Positions 34,871 to 45,970 are shown, counted from the stretch's first letter. The stretch is 64,000 nucleotides of DNA from Megaleporinus macrocephalus (GCA_021613375.1 CM038725.1:8443589-8507588), one strand, 5' to 3'. The notes: generated from the letters alone by a model not told the origin. Numbers and translations are program-made.

Positions 34871-35910
34871 GACCTTGTTGATGCATTTATAAGGCATTAT
34901 GACTACAGGGCCTATAGGAAGTCTGATAGCTTTTCTTTTCTTTTTGTTGCTTTATTGATTCAGTTGTTTGTTTGTTATTTGATTTTTTTTCAGGGAGGTT
35001 GTTTTGGAGTTGTGTAGATATGAATCCCGCTGACTGAAAGCATACAGAACAGTATACGCCTTGTTTCTTCTAACAAATTTAGCTTTCTATTTCTTCAGCT
35101 GAAGTGGCCCGACACGAACCAGCAGGTAAACAAAATGTCGCTAAAACCCAAAAATAATAGAACTGCTATTGAAAACCTTTCTCCTGAATATTTTCTCCAG
35201 ACTTATATCTCCATCACTTCTCCCCAAAACATAAACACATTTACTTTGTGGAAGAGGCACAAAATGGACTATCCCTCTATATGTGGTTACCCAGATCGAA
35301 AATACTCAGTCAATTTGGTGAGGAAATAGTCCATGGCCATTCAATTATCAACAAATATCCTGGAATAGAGGTGGAATTGACTTCTTGAAAGCAATTGATT
35401 TTTGGTGCAGAGGTGTGGGGCGGGCTTTGCCACTCACACGGACTGGAAAACTTCAGGATGGGCTCAAATCAAGTCCACTAAATTAACTAAAAGTCCTCAA
35501 CAGGTACCCAAACTGACTCATGTTATCATGTTGAATGAGTTGATGAGAAGATAGACAACTGCCTGCGATTGTGTGAGTTTAAATCATGCTTTCAATTTAT
35601 GGGAAACTGTTAGAGGGCTGAGAAAAAACATGGGCTGGGGTTCTGGGTGGCCCCTTGAGATGGACCCGTAACGGACGAATGAAGACAAGGCTTAGAGAGG
35701 AATGAGGGAAGGAGATAAACTGGTCAGAAAACTTTGTCCAGGGAAAAGCAAGGCAGAATTTATAGACATTAGACCGGAAGGAGGAGGTGCTTCAGGCATG
35801 CTCCTCCTCCTGAACATGAGCTATTTCTTAACTTCTTATTGGACATAATCATACATCATGTTGCAATCAAGTCAAGCTATATCTGAAACTCTCTTATAAT
35901 GTTTATATAT
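34871..35910. other. Non-coding stretch with no recognised gene
   Basis: Contains an A/G-rich region (35580-35840) with GGAGGAGGTGCTTCAGGC and its near-inverted AGGCATGCTCCTCCTCCT, which can form a hairpin at 35782-35812. No coding motif seen. Confidence 0.4.
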
Positions 35911-36150
35911 CATCGCCATCCCCAAATAAACATGTCTTCTCATTTTTGTCCATTTATATATATCCATCATTTGATTGCAGCAGATGTTCTTTATATCCTG
36001 TTAGAGTTTCAGGATGAATGGACCAATAGAAATGCTACAAAGTCACTTGAAATAAAACCTCTTGATGTTAACTTACATGGAAGTTAGCAATGCTTTTGTC
36101 CTCTGCTGTTAAGTTACTACATACACTGTTCTTCTTTGGACAGGGACAAT
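35911..36150 (+). mobile_element. MITE-X copy
   Basis: CATCGCCATCCCCAAATAAA at the left, GGACCAATAGAAATGCTACA in the core and TTCTTCTTTGGACAGGGACA at the right. It directly abuts the Tc1-type element that begins at 36151. Confidence 0.75.
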
Positions 36151-36556
36151 ATACAAAAGTTTGTAGACATCTGCTCATCTGATGTCACATTTGATATCAA
36201 GGAAGTTGGTGGGGTGTTTGTCCTTCCTCTATTGCAGAGGAGCAGTGTCTACTCCTCTACCAAGGCTTTACACCACATTCAGTTGCAATCAATTGAAATC
36301 CATTGCAGTCAGGGACTGATTTTGGATGATCAGTTCTGGATCGCCACTAAAACATCACTGTGGACAACACTCTCAGTGCTGGTGGGCTTTAGCTGATGTT
36401 TGGAATTGGGCGTGGTGACCTCATATGTAGCTGCTCTGGGATGTTTTGTTTTATTGATAATTCTTTTTCGATGAAGATGATACAAGCTGCGTTAGCAACT
36501 GATTGATTGTATCAGCAATGTAAGGGTGCCTGAATACTTTTGGAAAAATACTAATA
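36151..36556. mobile_element. Non-autonomous Tc1-type element
   Basis: Left end TATACAAAAGTTTGTAGACA and right end GGTGCCTGAATACTTTTGGA form imperfect inverted repeats of the common fish Tc1 type. The 405-bp interior has no intact transposase; the 86-codon frame (36136-36396) lies across the left end. Confidence 0.7.
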
Positions 36557-36629
36557 ACATACTAGGAATATTCTAACATGCTTAATTAACCCTTAAAAAT
36601 CAGTTTTTAGACAGATTAATGTAATATAC

Positions 36630-37095
36630 AGTATATTACTCCTATAAGCTTATTGTTTAACAATCTTTATCTTCACCAGATATGATTAAAACAGATGTAA
36701 ATAATTATACATACAATACAAAGTAACATGAATATCTTATTGTGAGAGAAGTAGATCATATCTTGAGCTCCAGTTTGAAGAACAAAGTGTAGTTCCAGAT
36801 TTCTCCTGGACGCCCCAGACATTGTATGAATGTGTTCAGTTCCTTCACCAGCAATCTTGATTTAGCTTAATGAAGTACTGAGCAGTCAAAGAAGGTATTA
36901 GATGAGAACTGTAAATAATACTGGGTTGTTTAGGAGAAGCTTGGAAAGGGTTAAATAAACAGACTGACGTTGTAAAAGCACAACTTACTCTATTAATATT
37001 TTTTAATAATTAAATAATAAAGTTAAATGAAAGCTTTCTGTCTGAAAAAATAGCTTTTTATATATAATAATGTCCCAAAGTGCCTCAAACATATT
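36630..37095 (+). mobile_element. Non-autonomous mariner-type repeat Y, copy 1
   Basis: Over 36700-36950 nearly identical to 42765-43010: AGTAACATGAATATCTTATT, AGTAGATCATATCTTGAGCT, CCTGGACGCCCCAGACATTG and AGCAGTCAAAG. The right end (AAAGTGCCTCAAACATATTT) corresponds to the TIR of the other copy. Confidence 0.85.
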
Positions 37096-37599
37096 TCTCA
37101 ATCGTAGCTATTTGTTGAAAGTAGGAATTTCCTGATCACATTTGTGTTTGTATGTAAAAGAATAAATAAAACCTTCCTGTCTGTAAAAATAGTTGTTTTA
37201 TTATACTTTAGATTCAAATTGGTGAATAAAATAATCAGACTCTGATTTGTTGATGCAGGATGTGCATTGGATGTAGGGATATAGGTTGGAAACAATCATT
37301 TGTAAGCAAACTTTGAGCTGTTTTGATGTTTTGTTATTTTAGAGAAATAAAATAAAATTAACATGTCCTAAGCAAAGGTTCTGGTACATTTTAATGTATA
37401 TATTCTGATTTATTTATTTAAAAATCAGCAAATCAATAGAAACCACACTCATATTTGCAGGAAAGTGCTGTTGAAATGGTAACGGATGCATTAAGTTAAT
37501 TAGAAAAAGCCTCTTGTATGTTGTGCAGGTTAAGCTCCTAATAATTATGTGCTAAATATGTTTCATGCTTGGTCAGTTTCCAATTGTATTGATTCAAGC

Positions 37600-37940
37600 C
37601 TCCGCCGCTGTTGTGGCTGCAGAGCGTTAAATATGGCGGTGAGCGGCTGCTGAGAGCTAGAGGTCAGTTGTCACTGAGTGGAGGGAAGGGAGAGCGGTTC
37701 TCTCTTTATGAGGACGGGCAGGGCAATAAACAGGGCATGATATGAAGAGGGCGTTTGATAAACTGGTCCATCCGTGTTATTGCACAGCTTGCAGAGCCTG
37801 GCTGAGGGCTGTGTCGCTGGCTGCACCAATCGCTCTCGCTACCCCCACTCCTGCGAATCAATACACGCCTTCACTGGGAAATATGACCACGGCAGCGGCC
37901 GGCCAGAGGACCGTACACCAGCATGCCTTCTGGTAGTGTA
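37600..37940. other. GC-rich unique island; candidate regulatory sequence
   Basis: Sharp rise in GC against very AT-rich flanks: GCCGCTGTTGTGGC, AAATATGGCGGTGAGCGGC, then CCACGGCAGCGGCCGGCCAG. Two overlapping frames (37742-37936, 37774-37986) have no motifs, so coding is not supported. Confidence 0.35.
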
Positions 37941-38090
37941 CTGTGTGTTTCCTTGTTGTTGTGAAACAACATGTTCATTTACATGAAGTACATACATAGT
38001 TAAATATAAAATACATTACATACATTTATTATTATATTATATAATATAATTGTCTAATTAATTTGTAGTAAGGTAAATATGCATGTACAT

Positions 38091-38336
38091 ATCGTCACTG
38101 TCCAATAAAAAAAACGTCTCTCCATTTTTGTCGATTTTGAGTTTTCTACACTATTTGAAAACACCAATGGTCATTTACATTGTGTGAAAATTTCATGATG
38201 AATAGACCAATAGAAGTGCTCCAAAACAGTCTGGATAAAATTCTGGTTCCATTGACTTACATTGAAAGTAAAGCATGTTTTTGTTCTCTCCTGTAAAGTT
38301 GCAAATTTGGAGATTTTTCATTGGACAGCGGCGATA
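38091..38336 (+). mobile_element. MITE-X copy with well-preserved ends
   Basis: ATCGTCACTGTCCAATAAAA at the left and TTTTTCATTGGACAGCGGCG at the right. Adjoining TACAT (left) and ATGTA (right) extend the inversion. The interior has GACCAATAGAAGTGCTCC and TTCTGGTTCCATTGACTTAC. Confidence 0.88.
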
Positions 38337-39189
38337 TGTAAAAGGACTACTTACTATTTGAATGTTTAAAAAAGTAAATAAAAGTTTCCTGTCTGGAAAA
38401 AATAGCCATTTCATTATACTATGTAACAAAGAAGCTTTCAATAAATAAAAGATAATAATAATTAATAATAAATAATTTGCTGTGTTGTTTCCAACAAAGC
38501 GTCAATATATAATAAAATGTTTGGATGTTTTGTTGGTATTCTATGTAAATTTGTACATATCCTGTACACACAGCCACTGGTTTTAATACACAAACACTGG
38601 CAGAATCCTTGTTGTTTTGAAACATTTCATTTACATTACATAGAAATTAATATGTTATTGTATTCTACAACTGCCTAAATTATTATTGTAAATTATTGTA
38701 AGGTTAATATGCACGTACATATGTAAAAGCACTGCTTTAATACAATTTGAATATATAAAAAAGAGTACTATGCTAAGTAAATAAAAGCTTCCTGTCTGAA
38801 AAAAATACCTGTTTTATTATACTTTGAATTTAATAAAGAATAATAAATCATAATAAATATAAGTATACTTTAAATATTTTGCTGTGTTGTTTTCAACAAA
38901 ATGTGAATAAAAATGAAATAATCAGACTTTGTATGCAAAACCTTGGGCCGTTTTGGTGTTTTGTTGGTATTCTATGTAAATTTGTACACATCCTGCACAG
39001 AGAACACTGTCAGAATCCTTGTAGTGAAACATTTCATTCACATTACGTGGTAATTAATACGCTACTATATACTATAATTAATTTATAAGGTTAATTATCA
39101 CATGTACTTTTTCATGGAGAGTCCAAACAGCAGTACGTAGGGTATAAAGATAAATACTTTTCTACTTACAAACACACACATCTTTCAGC

Positions 39190-39490
39190 TTTTTCCCTTC
39201 AGCAGGGGGCGCCACAGCAGGCCACTCGCATGCTAGACTTGGCAAAGTGTTTCACGTCGGTTGCCCTTCCTGACACAACCCTTGCCACGTACCCGGGCTT
39301 GGAACAACTCACACTCACACCACTGGGCAATCAACCTAACATGCATGTGTTTGGACTGTGAGAGGAAACTGGAGTACCCGAAGGAAACCCACTCAAGCAC
39401 AGAGAGAACATACACACTCCACACAGAACCACCCGGACTGGGAACCCTGGATTGCTGTGAGGCATCAGTGCTAACCACAACACCACCATT
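39190..39490 (+). mobile_element. Dispersed teleost repeat, variant of the 3771 family
   Basis: Shares CAACCTAACATGCATGTGTT, AACATACACACTCCACACAG and AGTGCTAACCAC-ACACCACC. The left half differs (GGGGGCGCCACAGCAGG, TTGCCCTTCCTGACACAACC), a chimeric layout common for these fish repeats. Frames on both strands over it are artefacts. Confidence 0.78.
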
Positions 39491-39625
39491 CCACCTATCT
39501 GCACTTTTGATAGAATTTCTTGACTTGTTACAATGAGCCACGAGTCAGAGCAAACTAAATGAAACATAAGATGAGGGTTGTTCGAATTTGGATCCATTAT
39601 TGAAATTACAGATGCATATTGTGAT

Positions 39626-39845
39626 CATCATCGCTCCCCATCAAGGTCTCCATTTTTGTCTTTTTTTCTAAATTATTCGAACGCAGTAGCTGCTGTTTAC
39701 TTTGAGTGAAAATGTATTCATGATGAATGCTCCAAAATAGATTGAAAAAAACTTCTGGTTCCATTGACTCATACTGAAAGTAAAGGTTTTTGGCCTCTCC
39801 TGTAAAATTGCCATTTTGGAGATACATTTTCTATGGAAAGTGACT
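39626..39845 (+). mobile_element. MITE-X copy
   Basis: CATCATCGCTCCCCATCAAG at the left, TTCATGATGAATGCTCCAAA and TTCTGGTTCCATTGACTCAT inside, GGAGATACATTTTCTATGG at the right. Confidence 0.8.
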
Positions 39846-39862
39846 ACATGTGGCATATACAT

Positions 39863-40374
39863 TACCGCTCAAAAGTTTAGGATCACTTTAGAATTTCATT
39901 TCATGCAATTTTCATGCAATTCACAAATAATATTGTCCATTTCTCAGTCAATTTAAGTGTATCAGATGATTTTTAAAGAATAAAAATGTTTGTATTAAAT
40001 GCTATTTTTGTATAGAGGCTTATTTTGCATATAGTCCTATTATCAGTAATTCTCAGTCCTCTGTCTAAATCTCCTGGTACGGCCGCCAATCCAAGTTAAG
40101 GATGTTATTGGACTAATTGGTTGTTAGGACACTCTTGCTCAATTGTGATGCACAGCTGAAAAACATTCTACTAATAAGTGAGTATAAAAGGGAACAACAT
40201 TCTAGGTTAGTTTAGTATCTGAAGCATCAGCAGTTGATGGCTTGCTGACCGACTCAAAATGACCAGAAAGAAACAACTTTCTTTAGAGACCCGTCAGTCC
40301 GTTGTTGTGTTAAGGAAGAAGATACTCCATTAAAACAAGAACATTTCACTGTGATCCCAAACTTTTGAGCAGTA

Positions 40375-40379
<5 letters not shown>
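39863..40379 (+). mobile_element. Mariner/Tc1 deletion derivative keeping the transposase start
   Basis: 517-bp element with inverted ends TACCGCTCAAAAGTTTAGGA and the complement of AAACTTTTGAGCAGTAGTGT. A 24-codon frame begins ATGACCAGAAAG at 40259-40261, then enters a KKQLSLETRQSVVVLRKK segment, which resembles the N-terminal helix-turn-helix entry of fish mariner/Tc1 transposases. The frame stops at 40331-40333, just before the right TIR. The element therefore has its 5' UTR and first codons joined directly to its 3' end, a typical internal deletion. Confidence 0.82.

Positions 40380-40450
<71 letters not shown>
40376..40450 (+). repeat. (TA)n microsatellite
   Basis: About 37 TA units starting exactly at the TA target site of the mariner-type element at 39863-40379. 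Confidence 0.95.
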
Positions 40451-40453
<3 letters not shown>

Positions 40454-40599
40454 AAACACAATTTGTTTGTTTGTTTGTCATGAGCTCCGGTCATCAAATT
40501 ATTAACCCCACTGTATCCACTTCTTCACTGTATACACATATTATTATTATTTTTCTAGTAAAGGCAAAGCAATAGCAATAATACACACACATTAATAAA

Positions 40600-42687
40600 A
40601 ACACAGGTTATCGAAATGACTCAACATGATGCATTCAATCAGAAATTGCAATCAATGGTGCCGATATCTGCGTGAATCTTAGTATTTCGAGCCTATAGGA
40701 TTTTTTTAAATAAACATTTTCATATAACAAAATGCGACGACTCCTTTAAGCTTCTAAATGAAGTCAACACTGTCCTTAAAATGCAATATGCCAAAATGGG
40801 ACAGAAATGAATCTATCCGCTCGTGGAGGTCTTGCTAGAATATCTCCAAAACACACGGCGGCAGCTTCTTCACCCACATCTCCAGCTGTTACTGAGAAGA
40901 GGAAGTTGGTAATCATCTCATTAGACGTATCCAATGCTGTTCTCTCTCAACATGACAGCGATTCAGCAGAGTCCCTGGAATAATGAATCACTCAGCTCTC
41001 AGACTGAGAACCGGCGGCTGGATTTGCTCGAGAAAAAAAAAAAAGAAAAAATAGAAAAGAAAAGAATTGAATATATCCATCAGGCAATTATTTCACCAAT
41101 ACCTTGACCGGCGGTCTGGCTCATAATATCTGACACTTGAATTATTGAGGGAATGTAGAGAGTCCGCTGTTTCTTTTTTTTTAATTGGGGCTCTGGAGTT
41201 GTAGCTAAGCTGCTTGGAACAGCAGCTCCACCAAGATATCAATGCGAGCTTGTACACAATTCCAATTTCCAAAGTTTCTAAAGAAAGAATTGTGACCTGG
41301 AATAGGGGCCGCCCCCCTCCCCCAGAGTTTATTTTGATGCATCGTGCCAGGTGTGGAGTGCATAGAGGTGTTTTGTTTTTTTTACAGTAGGACTTAAAGG
41401 TGAGGCAGACTGAAAGCTTGCATTAAAGCATGCATTATCTATCCTTTCACAGCTGAGATGGTGTTGGGTTTTTTTTATTTTTGCCACTCGAAATAAAAGT
41501 GTTTTTGCAAGTAAACAGCCGCAGTGGAACGAGGAGAGGAAAGCCCGTAGAGCCGAGAGCTCCAAACTAGGTCAGAGTGCACGCTAGGATAGGGAAGAGT
41601 GCAGAAGTCTGGAAGAACGATGAGGAGAGAGAAGAAAAGAGAAGTACGGAGCACGGTTAGATGGTTAAGGCACAGTCCTGTGGGGGAGTTGTGCTGTGAC
41701 TTCGCTAAGGCCGTGCTTTGGAGCTGAGGGGGGGTGGACCACAAGGCCGGGGGCTGTGGTAATGGAGCAAAGCCAGAATAACTCCCACCCAGCTCTCTCT
41801 TGAGCATTCCCACCCCCGCCACCTCCACTCCTCTCCCTGGCTTCTTGTCTTCTACCCTGCCATTACCCTCCCTCCCATGCTGGGCCTGCTCCTGCATCCG
41901 CCCTGAGAGAGAGTGACCTTGCCTTCGCATGAAGAACAAAAGCCCTTCATCCTTCAGCCGCTAATCCCCCCCGTATCTGCCTCCCTTCCCCAAGAAAATC
42001 CCACAGCTCTCGGGGAGATGCTCTCGCTCAGTCTCCCTGGCCCTCAGATGGGAAAGCCCGAGGCAGCCACCTGGCTCTGCAAGGCAAGCAGGTTCGGCAA
42101 CAGATGCACGCGCCGAACATAAATCAATGCAGCCGCCGTCTCTTTCCATGAGTTTCAATTAGCCGGACCTCCCCGCTCTTCGGAGGCACGGCGGCTCATA
42201 ATAAAGCCAAACCGCTGACAGATTTTCATCAAATAATAAGTTTTTACCCCACGAAATTGCCGTTTGCCGTCATCGGCTCTGCATGCGAATGCTCAGAGCG
42301 CCGGAGAACTGTTAGATACGAGAAGTAATTATTAATAATGGCCGTGATGAATATTCTGGAGCGGAAAGCACGGAGTGACAAGTGAAATTGCGAAGAGGTG
42401 GAGGAGAACAGCTTTTCCACAAGTCTGAATTCTCTATCGCTTCTCTGGCACGGCCTGTTGGAGAGTTGACACAGTTCTGAGGAAGCGTAGGCTCACAACA
42501 GGAGCACAAATTGACTTGGAGGAGATTATTTGACTTGGAGGTTTCGGAAACACATATGCCAAGATTTTCTCAAGGTCTGACAAAGTTCTTTGCAAGTTCT
42601 AATTATCACAAACGAGTCACAACTCTCAGTACCAATCCATGTGTTGCTGAGTATTTGGAGTCTTGTAGTTATTGGAGGTTTTATACA
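40600..42687. other. Long repeat-poor block; candidate conserved non-coding elements
   Basis: GC-balanced sequence with no transposon-like ends. Sub-blocks 40850-41300 and 42110-42420 are especially complex, for example TTTTCATCAAATAATAAGTT and GTAATTATTAATAATGGCC (42325-42343). The 154-codon minus frame at 41475-41939 is proline/serine- and glutamine-rich, has no domain I know, and overlaps G-rich runs; I do not call it a gene. Another possibility is unannotated UTR or lncRNA sequence. Confidence 0.35.
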
Positions 42688-43183
42688 CACTACTGTGCAA
42701 AAGTCTGATTCACCCAAGCTCACTGTTTAAAAGCCTTTATCTTATCATTAGAACTGATGTAAGTAATCATACATACAATACAAAGTAACATGAATATCTT
42801 ATTGTGAGAGAAGTAGATCATATCTTGAGCTTCAGTTTGAAGAACAAAGTGTAGTTCCAGATTTCTCCTGGACGCCCCAGACATTGTATGAATGTATTCA
42901 GTTCCTTCAGCAGCAATCTTGATTTAGCTTAATGAAGTACTGAGCAGTCAAAGCAGGTATTAGATGAGAACTGTAAATAATACTGGGTTGTTTCCACAAG
43001 GAGAAGCTTTGAAAGGGTTAAATAAACACACTGACGTATGTAAACGTACTACTTTCTGTATCAATACTGTTTAAATATTTTTTAAAATTTTAAAAAAGAG
43101 CAAATGAAACCTTTATGTCTTGTGAAAATAGTTTTTCAAACATAATAATATCCCCAAGTGACTAAAACATTTGCACAGCACCA
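42688..43183 (+). mobile_element. Non-autonomous mariner-type repeat Y, copy 2 (complete)
   Basis: Inverted ends CACTACTGTGCAAAAGTCTG (left) and, at the right, AAACATTTGCACAGCACC, whose complement begins GGTGCTGTGCAAATG. The interior matches 36700-37090 closely over several hundred bases, and no transposase frame survives. TGTGCAAAAGTC-type ends are widespread in fish mariner derivatives. Confidence 0.85.
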
Positions 43184-43344
43184 TACATCAAGTAAGGTAA
43201 CTTATAAGTGCTGTTCAAAGGAAAACAAGTATTTCCAAAACAGTTACTTCACAGTAAAGACTGAAATCCTTCTTAACCTTTAAAGTAAGTTCACGTAAAT
43301 GTAATGAGGAGCATTTCTATGAATTGCTATGTTATATAAGGGTG

Positions 43345-43439
43345 GCATAATGTAGTGGTTGATATAGTGTAGTGGGGGGTTTGCACTGCTGCCCTCTATG
43401 CTGTAGACATACACTAAACCACAAAGGGTTCTTGGGTAA
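43345..43439 (+). mobile_element. tRNA-derived SINE, 5' part
   Basis: Head resembling a tRNA gene: TGTAGTGGTTGATATAGTGT and CACTGCTGCCCTCTATGCTG, followed by GGGTAAGACTCCTAACACTA. It aligns with the clearer heads at 61030 and 62570. Its body continues only as the 37-bp array. Confidence 0.75.
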
Positions 43440-44000
43440 GACTCCTAACACTACCGTAACCTACCTGTGAACAGGTCAACTGTAACACTACCTTAACTTT
43501 CATGTGTACAGGTAAACTGTAACACTACCTTAACCTACCTGTGAACAGGTCAACTGTAACACTACCTTAACTTTCATGTGTACAGGTAAACTGTAACACT
43601 ACCTTAACCTACCTGTGAACAGGTCAACTGTAACACTACCTTAACTTTCATGTGTACAGGTAAACTGTAACACTACCTTAACCTGCCTGTGAACAGGTCA
43701 ACTTTAACACTACTTTAACTTTCATGTGTACAGGTAAACTGTAACACTACCTTAACCTACCTGTGAACAGGTCAACTTTAACACTACCTTAACTTTCATG
43801 TGTACAGGTAAACTGTAACACTACCTTAACTTTCATGTGTACAGGTAAACTGTAACACTACCTTAACTTTCATGTGTACAGGTAAACTGTAACACTACCT
43901 TAACTCTCATGTGTACAGGTAAACTGTAACACTACCTTAACATTCATGTGTACAGGTAAACTGTAACACTACCTTAACTTTCATGTGTACAGGTAAACTA
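43440..44000 (+). repeat. 37-bp minisatellite from a SINE body, about 15 copies
   Basis: Two 37-bp variants: GGTAAACTGTAACACTACCT plus TAACCTACCTGTGAACA, and GGTCAACTGTAACACTACCT plus TAACTTTCATGTGTACA. They alternate in the first two-thirds, giving a 74-bp higher-order unit. The last six or so units are of a uniform CTTTCATGTGTACA form. The unit equals the post-tRNA segment of the adjoining SINE. No SINE tail follows the array. Confidence 0.95.
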
Positions 44001-44227
44001 TAACATTGGCACCCATTACCGAGGGCATTTGCACATCAAACACCCCAAAGTCCAGACCTCAACATCATTCAACATGGACTGCTTAAATCAAAAATAGCAA
44101 CCAACTTTAAAGACTGAACTTTGAAGGGGCACCAAAATACCCCTGAAGATTTCTTAAGAAACTAGAAGCGGGACCCCTAAAAACACTGAAAGCGGTAGGT
44201 CAAAGTTGGAGACATTTAGTTCTGTCA

Positions 44228-44480
44228 GATATATCATCACTGTCCAAGACTGATCAGTATAAATCAACCTAGCGGTGGACACACTGACGTTACACTAATA
44301 TGTTATTAACTTGTAAAATGTAAGTAAAGAGGTTTGATTCCAAGTGAGTTTGTGAGTTTGGAGCATTTCTATTGGTCCATTCACCATGAAACTTTCACAG
44401 GATATAAAGAGCAGCTGTCGTCTTCAAATGATATAGAAAAATGAAAATCAGCAAAAATGGAGATACGTTTGGGGGTGGTC
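44228..44480 (-). mobile_element. MITE-X fragments
   Basis: A plus-oriented terminus (ATCATCACTGTCCAAGACTG) at 44231 and a minus-oriented core at 44358-44480 (GGAGCATTTCTATTGGTCCA, AAAATCAGCAAAAATGGAGA). The sequence between (44250-44300) matches 46100-46170 (GATCAGTATAAATCAACCTA), so a second small repeat accompanies this MITE at both places. Confidence 0.65.
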
Positions 44481-44529
44481 TCTGACTTTTACAGTGTATT
44501 ACCCTCCAAGCTTTCCTAAACCTCCTTAC

Positions 44530-45060
44530 AAGACGACATGCGAACCCACGTATTCAGCATCCATACCCAGAAGTCCGGGCCATTCCAAAAATACCCCCAT
44601 GCCCGTGGACTCCTTAATCGGCATTCATTGACCGGCCCTTCGAGAGAGCGGACCACGCGTTGGAATGCATTATGGTTTGTTGCTCATTGGCCCCTTTTTT
44701 TTCAATCTGACGAATCCACGCCGCATCGCCCGCATCCCTCGCGGCTCCTCGAAAGCAGGCAACTTCCTTGCTTTTGTGCTGCATGGCAACCTGATCGGAA
44801 TTGATACGGCAGGTCAGCCGCCAAGTAGAGAGAGGCAGAGCGGGAGAATAGAAATAGAAACAAAGTGGCAAGGAGCTGACGACAATGACTGTTTTCTTTC
44901 TGCGGCAAATCAAATCTGAGACAGCATCTCCAGAGAGGCCGGGCGAGGAGTCAGGGCTTTGAGCAGAGGCCAGACTTTCGCTTCAGTGTTTTGACGCAAC
45001 TGTGTCTCCTTCTCTTCTGCCCCCTCCCGCAGTGTTTTGACAGGGGTAATTGTGTCAGGA
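44530..45060. other. GC-rich, repeat-poor block; candidate regulatory sequence
   Basis: Complex sequence including CGCGTTGGAATGCATTATGG and CTGATCGGAATTGATACGGC, with overlapping frames on both strands over 44538-44919 (68-99 codons) but no motif, which argues against coding. No repeats are recognised. Confidence 0.35.
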
Positions 45061-45878
45061 CAAAAGGGCTGTGCTGCTTTCAGCACTGGAGCACTTTGAA
45101 AGTGTGGCTGTGAGTGTTAGGATTCAACGAAGGACACAGACGTTTGGATTTGGAGGATATGGGGCGTTTCATGTACATTTTAAAACACAACTGTTAAGTT
45201 TTATCTGTTTGTTTCTTGACTAAACTAACAGCCAATAGGAAACCATGTTGATGGAACTTAGTCATGCATCGTATACTAGTGTAGTAATTTCAGTATCATG
45301 AGAGAGTCAATCATAGGACCCAGTGCAGCCAGGATTAACCAGTCAGCCAGGCTTAACTGATCAGCCATAATATAAATACAGGCTACACTCTTTAGGTTAA
45401 CCCTCAAACTAGAGCTTCAATCTGAAGTATGTTGGAAGTGAGAGCTGATAAATGACAAGATTTTAACATCACATATGCTCAGCATCAGTTTACTGCCTCT
45501 ATACAAACTGGCTTCATAGAGTGCGTTCAAGCCCCATGTCATCTCTTATATACTGTAGCTGTCGAGGTCTCAGTGTGGTTTTATTTTAATGCAGTAATAG
45601 CAGAATACAGTGTGGCGTGCTGAGGAACCAAGCAGTGTTCCGAGTCGTTGAGCATCAGTCTTTGTATATTCATTAAAAACAATATTTTAAAATTGTTGGA
45701 CGCTGCACAATGTGACACTGCCTGTCCGTATTCCACCAAATAACAGAAAAACACTTACATCATTTTTTTTCAACATCATTTGAGTTTCGTGGCTTTTTTT
45801 TTTGTGTGTGTGTGGAATTTTGGGCGATTGTGTGATGATCACACATTCAGAAATGCTCCAGATGGACTCAGGTTAAGG

Positions 45879-45880
<2 letters not shown>
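45060..45880. other. Non-coding stretch with no recognised gene
   Basis: Nothing beyond two GATTAACCAGTCAGCCAGGC/CTTAACTGATCAGCCAT near-repeats at 45333-45368. Confidence 0.45.

Positions 45881-45965
<85 letters not shown>
45881..45965 (+). repeat. (TA)n microsatellite abutting a MITE-X
   Basis: About 42 TA units. The 65-codon YIYI frame through it is an artefact. Confidence 0.95.

Positions 45966-45970
<5 letters not shown>

Larger units (their letters stand above)
37098..39110. repeat. Local tandem/segmental duplications of an AT-rich unit
   Basis: CCTTCCTGTCTG-AAAAATAG-TTTTATTATACTTT blocks recur near 37172, 38386 and 38789. A GTTTTGTTGGTATTCTATGT block, followed by AATTTGTACA, recurs near 38527 and 38955, with a weaker form near 37326. 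GAATCCTTGT-GAAACATTTCATT blocks lie near 38603 and 39013. The unit spacing is about 400-430 bp for the last two copies. The MITE-X at 38091 and a GC-rich island (37600-37940) lie between units. Confidence 0.7.

Noticed and set aside
34360..34897. Frames of 62-162 codons with IHTYIHTY and MYVCMYVC repeats on both strands
   Set aside because: Translation of a (TATG)n microsatellite; no coding evidence.
41475..41939. 154-codon minus-strand frame as a gene
   Set aside because: Low-complexity Gly/Arg/Pro/Ser composition over G- and C-rich runs, no domain, and no matching neighbouring exon.
44538..44919. Overlapping frames on both strands as coding exons
   Set aside because: Four frames overlap on opposite strands with no recognisable motif; more consistent with a GC-rich non-coding island.
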